Assembly: GCA_002803225.1 (NCBI GenBank)
Contig: NXFV01001861.1
Span: 1 to 14,648, forward strand
Origin: Gamarada debralockiae
Lineage: Eukaryota > Ascomycota > Leotiomycetes > Helotiales > Hyphodiscaceae
Direction of reading: 5' to 3'
DNA length: 14,648 bases
Shown: positions 9,097-14,648 of the stretch, one piece after another
Layout: each line of letters begins with the position of its first letter
Numbering within the stretch: the stretch's first letter is position 1
Notes under the pieces: generated by a model
Told to the model about the DNA's origin: nothing
What the model saw: the letters and a program-made list of their open reading frames with translations, nothing else
Databases searched by the model: none
Position numbers and translations under genes: made by a program

Positions 9097-9945
9097 GCAA
9101 AAGTCAGGCTGCCTTGGACCTTGTCATATCCTGTGATATCAGACAATTTGTCTTCCATTACTCAAACGATAACTCACGGTAAACAGCTCCCACGAATGTA
9201 TCCCCGCTATGTGCTCGGTATTGCCCTCTTATTGTTGAGGGCCCACAGAAAACCGGGCTGAGGATCATAGAGTCGTGAGGTTACTCGGAACAGGATCAAT
9301 TCCAAAACTTCCATGCCAGAAAATTGGGGATGCGATTCCGGCCACTATTTGATTCGGCAGAGTGGGTCCTCCACTTCCTGGATATCTAAATGAGACCGTC
9401 TCGTGGCCGTACAAGTCATTTCCTATAAAATCCAATATTCAGCAAACTTCCAACTCCCTTTCATAACCATCCTGCGACCCTACCCGTCTTGCGACAACAT
9501 TTCGAGCTCGAAACATACCAGTCTATCCCAGATTCAATTCAAGATCCAATTGATAAATATCCTGCTGTGGCAGATTCGTCCACGATGTCGAGTTCCCGGG
9601 ACTAACTCCAAGCCATGCTCATTCACACAATTATCTCCGTATGTATCTTGACATCCTTCTGATACAACAACCCAAGTCTCGTCACCTGCAGTGCTGATTA
9701 AGACACGAGCTGGCTGAGGCGGCGTCCCGACATCGACGATAAATATACACTATTCTCCAGCACCATCGTTATCCCTGAACAGCAGAAGTTAGAGCCGAGG
9801 AAGATATAAGAATAGGATTTGTGACATACCAGGCTCCACTTGTAAAAACTGAAATTGATGACGCTACAGATGTTGCCGTGGAGGTCATAATAAGCACAAG
9901 CAGGAAATGTCAAGAGAATGTGCTGAAAGAATGAAGAGGTAACAT

Positions 9946-11340
9946 GAGAATCAGTGATGAAAACAAAATTCTGGAAGAAGAACGAAGGGAAAGATAGAGA
10001 ATTTCTTGACGGATGGAAGATCTGTTCCGTCGGGTCCACCATGTTGGACATCCAATGTTATAAGGCTGAGCCAAGTTGTTGGTGGTTTTCCATGGCTGAC
10101 AGGAACACGAGGGACATTTCGCCCAATCCAAGGCCTTCTGCCACTTGGGCGGCTTGTGATTCCTTCCAGTTACGTCGAGGAGAAATATTGATCAATATGG
10201 ATCAAAAAGTATCGATACCGGATATTCATCGTGGTGTGAGGAAGGTAACAATCACCTAAAGCCAATTTTCAGGGACTGGTCCTGCAAAACAGCTGAAAGG
10301 CTGACGATGCTGGTATTTCAATTGGTTGCGATAAAGACGAACTTCTTGAAGGCGGAATCCAAAGAACATTGTTGGATACTTGCAGGCTTAATAGCCGTTT
10401 GGGATTTTGACGGGTGTTTACAGACAGCCACTTGACGCGGGGGCACAAGGGGTCTTGGCTACTTTCCCCTGTCGCTTGCTTCGGATCCCAACTCCTTTGC
10501 ACCATCATGAAGCCTCCATAAATTTGGTCTTGTCCAATTCATGATAATTCGAAACGAGAGCTTCATGATTGTGGAGAAACCTAAAATCCGTTCTATCAGA
10601 ACCTATTAATCGATTCCTTTTTACAGCGACCCTCAATTGAGCTCCTACATTAGGCCGACAAAGTGAGAAATTCGTGCAAGTGCAGCACAGGCCCGATATA
10701 AGAGTTCTGGAAGAAAACTCGAAGAGAGGAAATAAGAGCCGGTATCTTTCTTCGTGCCATGAGACTTGTATTGGAGATACGTCAGATGCTGTGTTCGTGG
10801 GATCTCTTTTCAAGAACTAGACCAGCGCATCATGGAAACTTCAAAATTCGAGCTTACAGGGTACAGACTGTTGATGTATGTTGGTGATACCATGCTTCTC
10901 TATTTCACCAGGCGAATTCACTTGTCCTCTAGCGTCGCTCAATGAATATCCGGCATGAGTGGCGCAGATCCTGCTGGATCTTGCATTCCGATGAAAAGAA
11001 ACTCAGTCGTGATCGCTTGACTGCCCAGCAGCCAGGCATCTTTCTTTGATCCCTTTCTTGTAATGTGGTGGTCGACGATTTCTGACCCTCGAAAAAGACC
11101 ATTGCATTCCCCTCTCCTAACCCCCAGATATCGCGTGGTTGCCCGCGTACTAATCTCGACTAGAGAGTTGTCCCAAAATTCAATTCTCGTTTGCTCCTCT
11201 CTCTCAGCCTGTTAAGTAAGGAAAGTTCCATCATTACTCCAGGACCGACAACGTAAATTAGGCCATTGAACTTCAATTACTCAACCCTTGGTGACCGCTC
11301 AAATACAGCGCATAAATGGTATCCCTTAAATCGCTGTTCA
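9946..11340. other. 1.4-kb stretch without a supported gene
   Basis: This lies between the 3' end of the 778-aa gene and the 5' end of the protease pseudogene. Open frames here (minus 9910-10131, 10269-10508 and 10505-10813; plus 9954-10259) start with non-ATG codons or show no domain pattern. One plus-strand stretch at about 10300-10403, containing DDAGISIGCDKDELLEGG, has somewhat coding-like composition but is only about 36 codons long between stops and is not recognised. The region may hold further gene debris. Confidence 0.4.
10185..10218. repeat. Two adjacent perfect palindromes
   Basis: ATATTGATCAATAT (10185-10198, 14 bp) and GTATCGATAC (10209-10218, 10 bp) are both perfect palindromes, 10 bp apart, about 240 bp upstream of the protease pseudogene start. 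They could be binding sites of dimeric regulators or simply AT-rich chance. Confidence 0.35.
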
Positions 11341-13777
11341 TCAAGTCATAACCACAACAATGGGCCGGTCCTTTCTTCTTTCAGGCACCAAATCCTCTTC
11401 CTTAGCGTGCGCCATCCAAGCCCCACTATCGAATCTCTTCTTCCTCGAATCCTCCAGTCTCTTCTCCGCTGCCCGCCTCGCCTCTTTAATCGAACAACTC
11501 AAGCACGATTCCCCTTGCATCATGACATCGCCGTGCAAATCTACACTAAAGAAGAACATTTGAATCAACTGCTTGAAACGTGCGTCTTTCAGTGCAAACA
11601 AACGAATAGTGTTATTCTGCGCTCGGCTTATAGAAAAAGGATCTTCGGATTCATAAATGCCATGGGCTAGAAAGGTAGCGACCTCGAGGTTATCTGATGT
11701 GGCGAGGAGAGGAGTCATTGTGTCATGGCCGCAGGGCTTCCCGATCAGACAGAGGAGAAGATTGTGGATGCATCTGAGTAGATCTATGGATATCGGCGAC
11801 GCCCCCTTGACGATCAATCGTGTTGAGACGTCAATTGAATGCTCTTCTAATCGCGCATCCATCTCGGCATGTACAGGTATATCGATGTAGTGGGGCTGGA
11901 TTTCGACATCGCGGGCGATGCGAGTGACACTAACTTCTGGCATAAGAGTGTTGGTCGTCAAGCCCATGAAGCTTTGATAGTCACGATCACCTGGGAGTGA
12001 GACGTGATCTCCGGTGACAAGCTTCCGTTGGGCTCCATGGAGAGTTATACGCCCAGAACAAATCGCGAGGGTCCGCATTTGTGAGTCGAAGCATTCTTCG
12101 TCGAAGAGAGCTCGGTAGTATATTGTCGTTGAATTTGCGGAAATGGCCAAGTATGACGAACTTTCATTGAGCACCACGTTCCCGACCCCGTGAAATAGGT
12201 GGCTTAAAAATCCCAAATACTCTCTTGGTCGAATCCAATTCGATGGTGCCCAGGGTAAAATGTTATCTTTGCCGTTGATGACAGTGGAGCTTACTCGTAG
12301 CTGTTGTGGATCGTAACTGGTAGCATGTCAGATTGTCCGGGACGAAAGGGAGGATGTTCTTACACACAGGACAATAACGCAAACACAGTCATACCAAATG
12401 ACCCAATAATTTTCATAACCCGGTCTTGGAGTATCTTGCCAGAAGCCCACGACTTAATTTTGGCTTGATCCTCATGACGAATATAATCCATGGCTTCAAA
12501 ATTACCTTTATCCCAGGATGTGTTGAAACGTGAACGAGCTTTCATTCTCAACCAGGCTAAGCCATCCTGAATTGCATCTTCTGAGATCCCAAGATCGGCG
12601 CAGACTGATCTTATTCTTGCCGTGGTGTTTGAAATGGCACCGTTCGGAGGGTGTCCCATTCCATTTTTGAGAGCCACACCAGCACGATCCAGAAATCCAA
12701 CGTCGCACTCTTTTGCTGTGTCAATTGTCAATGATTCTTGAAGGGTCCCAGCATAGCGAACAATCGCACTCTGGATTGCCCGGGAATTTTCGTGGCCCAA
12801 CCCTGGCAGCAAATTCAATTCAACAGAGAGCGCCTCGCTCAACAAGTAATCCATAAACATAGGCTTCCCACCCGCTTCGGTGTATGGCCTCTCTAAAATA
12901 AAGAACCCTTCCGACTTCACAAGATGAGGGCCAGCATGTTGGTCGAGCTCAAAAGTGGCCCGACCTTGGGCGCCCGCACCCTCCCAGAGGACTTCGCCAC
13001 GTGACAGAAGCTTGACAGCCATCCCCAAGACGTGAGACGCATAGGCAGCTAGCCAGGCCCCTCGTTGCATCACGAGAAGGTAGAGGGATTCCTTGCGTTC
13101 CGCAGTGAGGATGAGTTGTCGCATGGCCTTCGCCCACTCGTCGGCCTCGCCCGCCGCCTGGAGGCGATGTTCCGCTATTGTAAGCTCAGGCCCCTTGAGC
13201 GACTGGAGCATTAATGACCTGCGACTATTGCTTGTAATATGTTCGAATACTTTCCCAAATCCACTCTCTGCCAAAAAAGGAGCAAGATAGGCAATCATGT
13301 TTTTGAGAACATCGACATTGGGCAACATGTCTGGCTCACACCCACTCATAGTGAGCAAGGCTGCGAAGGCCTGGGCAGCCGTGTAAGCAGAGGCTCCAGT
13401 CGCAAGGGCATTAACTGTGAGCAAAGCAGAAGTTCCTGCGCGGGTCCTCGCCATCTCAATGGGAATATCTGAATGGCCCCAGCCAACTTTCAAGGCTTTG
13501 GCGATAAACCCGCTGCGGCCGCCCCGCTCTCTCAGGAGCCTGCCTGATCTCGGCGTCAACAATTGGAAAACAGGAGGAAAGGATATTGGAACTTACTGAC
13601 ACTACTTTCGTGACCAGATTGTATGGGAATCATCTTCCCAAGCTGCACGGCGGCTGCTACCGCGTAGAAATCGACTCCTCCATCACTCAAGGCTTTGAGT
13701 AATCTTCCTGTGGCAGCATGTAGCAGCGAGCCTCCGCCGATGACATCGGCCTGAATCGAAAAGCCGACTTGCGACAT
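11341..13777 (-). CDS. Uncharacterised 778-aa fungal protein, three exons
   Basis: Exons on the minus strand: 13777-13597, 13543-12364 and 12316-11341. Introns are 53 nt (GTAAGT...CAG) and 47 nt (GTAAGA, CTGAC branch, CAG), and phases 1 and 2 are kept across both. The ATG at 13777 has A at -3. The frame stays open upstream of it for 22 codons (ILSNIAILWSWAIHTLVGN...) and is followed by a possible acceptor, so a further 5' exon is possible. Visible: a Gly/Ala-rich N-terminus (SIQADVIGGGSLLHAATGR), a hydrophobic Ala-rich stretch near residues 100-128, a motif QRGAWLAAYASHVLGMAVKL, a hydrophobic segment near 437-453 (MKIIGSFGMTVFALLSC), then about 325 residues ending in a charged, basic tail. 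I see no known catalytic motif and no clear signal peptide. No stops or frameshifts, unlike its neighbour. Function unknown. Confidence 0.75.
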
Positions 13778-14648
13778 CGTGATATTACCGACCAGAGTGT
13801 GGATTGCCCATGACCACAGGATAGCAATGTTACTGAGAATGGATTAGTGCGCTGTCTTGTTGATGAAGGATAAAGATGGTAGCTAGCCTGGTCCGCAATC
13901 CACATTTGTTAGTGTTCTACTTTGATAAGGCCACACTCGGTGCGCGTACGCCAAAAATAATCCAAACTCAAGCGACTCCAATTGTCTTCTAGAACTTCTA
14001 CAACAAAGAATAATCCATATTGCTCATACTAATGAAAGCGAGACTTGCCTTGATTTCAGCTGAAAATGAAACTGGTGTGAATTATCCAATCGAAAATTGC
14101 CACGTGCGACGTCGGCAAACAGTTTCTGGTTTTCCAGAGCACGTGAATAAGTTGCATACTGTAAATGAATTCCACCCGGGATTTTTTCATCACCTGCAAT
14201 CTGTCACCTATCTTTATTATTTGCTACTTTCATAGAACAAATTATCCTTAAGATCTGCTCGTTTCTGGGCATCAGCGTGCGTATCGCGCGTCGCCAGTTC
14301 ACTTCCCCTGAAACGAAGACCTGAAAAGAGGAAGAGAAAACCAACCGGTTTCCACACTTTTGATTGGTTGCTTTTCTGCCCTGTTAATGGCTCCTTTTTC
14401 ACACCCGTCATTGGTCTTTAGTTTTTCCCTCACATGCCCAAGAGAACTGGGTTGCATTGTCAGGATTTGTGGTCTCGTTATACTGTAGTGATTAATTGAT
14501 ATATATGTCCATCTATACTGTAGATCTCCTACTCTATCAGGTCAGAGTTTCCACTAGTCCCATGATTATATAAGCAGTTTTTGTCGTTCACCAGTGGGTG
14601 TCAGAATTCTCTACGCATGGCTTAAAATAAGCGAAAACACACCAAAAT
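13778..14648. promoter_or_regulatory. Upstream region of the 778-aa gene and right window edge
   Basis: No supported gene. Two CACGTG palindromes (14101-14106 and 14140-14145) lie 323 and 362 bp upstream of the ATG at 13777 and could be bHLH/bZIP-type sites. A minus-strand ATG at 13905 reads MWIADQ and continues open to 13687, but in a frame that conflicts with the gene. Confidence 0.35.
14479..14573 (+). promoter_or_regulatory. Direct repeat and TATA-like box near the right edge
   Basis: TATACTGTAG occurs twice in direct orientation (14479-14488 and 14514-14523), 35 bp apart, followed by TATATAA at 14567-14573. The first ATG after it (14617) is followed at once by GCT TAA. It may be the core promoter of a rightward gene beyond the window. 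Confidence 0.25.

Larger units (their letters stand above)
7935..9945 (-). pseudogene. Aspartyl protease-like (A1 pepsin fold) membrane protein, pseudogene
   Basis: Pieces of a fungal pepsin-fold protein line up in order on the minus strand. They are: a signal-like HFLLVLIMTSTATSVASS; WDNDGA; the N-lobe VGTPPQPARVLISTAGDETW; SEGCQDTYGDNC; a C-lobe DST motif (MFIDSTIT at about 8927-8907) then IYLP; LGRAFLQEA then YLIADYE; a membrane segment GLALILMAFILADLFIW; a basic RRKKP; and a Ser/Gly tail. Four introns still fit: 9775-9829, 9423-9518, 9131-9177 and 8546-8598. Lesions: stops at 9912, 9752, 9525, 8906, 8494 and 8054, and frame changes near 9591, 9270, 9212, 8520, 8369, 8238, 8175, 8131 and 8110. 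The ATG at 9945 is in frame but has a weak context. The N-lobe has Ser (STAG) where pepsins have the catalytic Asp (DTG/DSG). Intact relatives would be secreted or anchored; this copy cannot give a full protein. Confidence 0.88.

Noticed and set aside
9698..10051. Minus-strand open frame of 117 codons overlapping the pseudogene 5' end
   Set aside because: It crosses an intron-like segment and opens with a non-ATG codon. The spliced frame with WDNDGA and VGTPPQ explains the region better.
10303..10403. Plus-strand stretch reading DDAGISIGCDKDELLEGG
   Set aside because: It is only about 36 codons long between stops, with no start, no splice context and no recognised family. Kept as a remark in the intergenic entry only.
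13687..13905. Minus-strand frame starting MWIADQ upstream of the 778-aa gene
   Set aside because: It has a real ATG, but a GC donor at 13887 would not keep phase with the downstream exon, and in its own frame it runs antiparallel to nothing known. An alternative 5' exon for the gene was not supported by this ATG.
1..14648. tRNA genes, rRNA and CRISPR arrays
   Set aside because: No cloverleaf-like pair of A- and B-box sequences, no rRNA-like core and no regularly spaced repeat series were seen on either strand.

Overview
The window reads as nuclear DNA of a filamentous ascomycete (Pezizomycotina). The genes carry short spliceosomal introns of 47-96 nt with GTRNGY-type donors, CTRAY-type branch sites and AG acceptors. 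The best-recognised gene encodes the anillin-like septation/bud-site protein Bud4 in its long filamentous-fungal form. A leotiomycete is my guess, but nothing in the window proves the class.

Layout from left to right. (1) 2-712 (+): the 3' end of a C2H2 zinc-finger gene that starts outside the window. (2) 713-2085: mostly non-coding. It holds a 91-codon open frame without a start on the minus strand and, at 1690-2130, marks of a possible short spliced plus-strand transcript running into the Bud4 3' end. (3) 2086-6641 (-): a complete bud4 gene. I resolve it into five exons, including a 7-codon first exon, giving 1439 aa with a C-terminal anillin-like region and PH domain. (4) 6642-7581: the Bud4 upstream region, with an uORF and a 252-bp MITE-like element bounded by inverted repeats (7093-7344). 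(5) 7582-9945 (-): a gene graveyard. It contains a heavily broken pepsin-fold (A1-type) aspartyl protease-like gene with a signal peptide, two lobes, a membrane segment and a repetitive tail, followed by a second decayed coding remnant. (6) 9946-11340: no gene that I can support. (7) 11341-13777 (-): an apparently intact three-exon gene for a 778-aa protein that I do not recognise. (8) 13778-14648: upstream region with two CACGTG boxes, a 10-bp direct repeat and a TATA-like box.

The genes do not form an obvious pathway or biosynthetic cluster. Bud4 is a housekeeping morphogenesis gene. The segment to its right (about 7-10 kb) looks like a decaying accessory stretch: a small transposon-like element, pseudogenes with multiple frameshifts, and premature stops that are mostly TAG. 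The 778-aa gene beyond it is the main candidate for undescribed biology. No RNA genes, CRISPR arrays or viral genes were seen.
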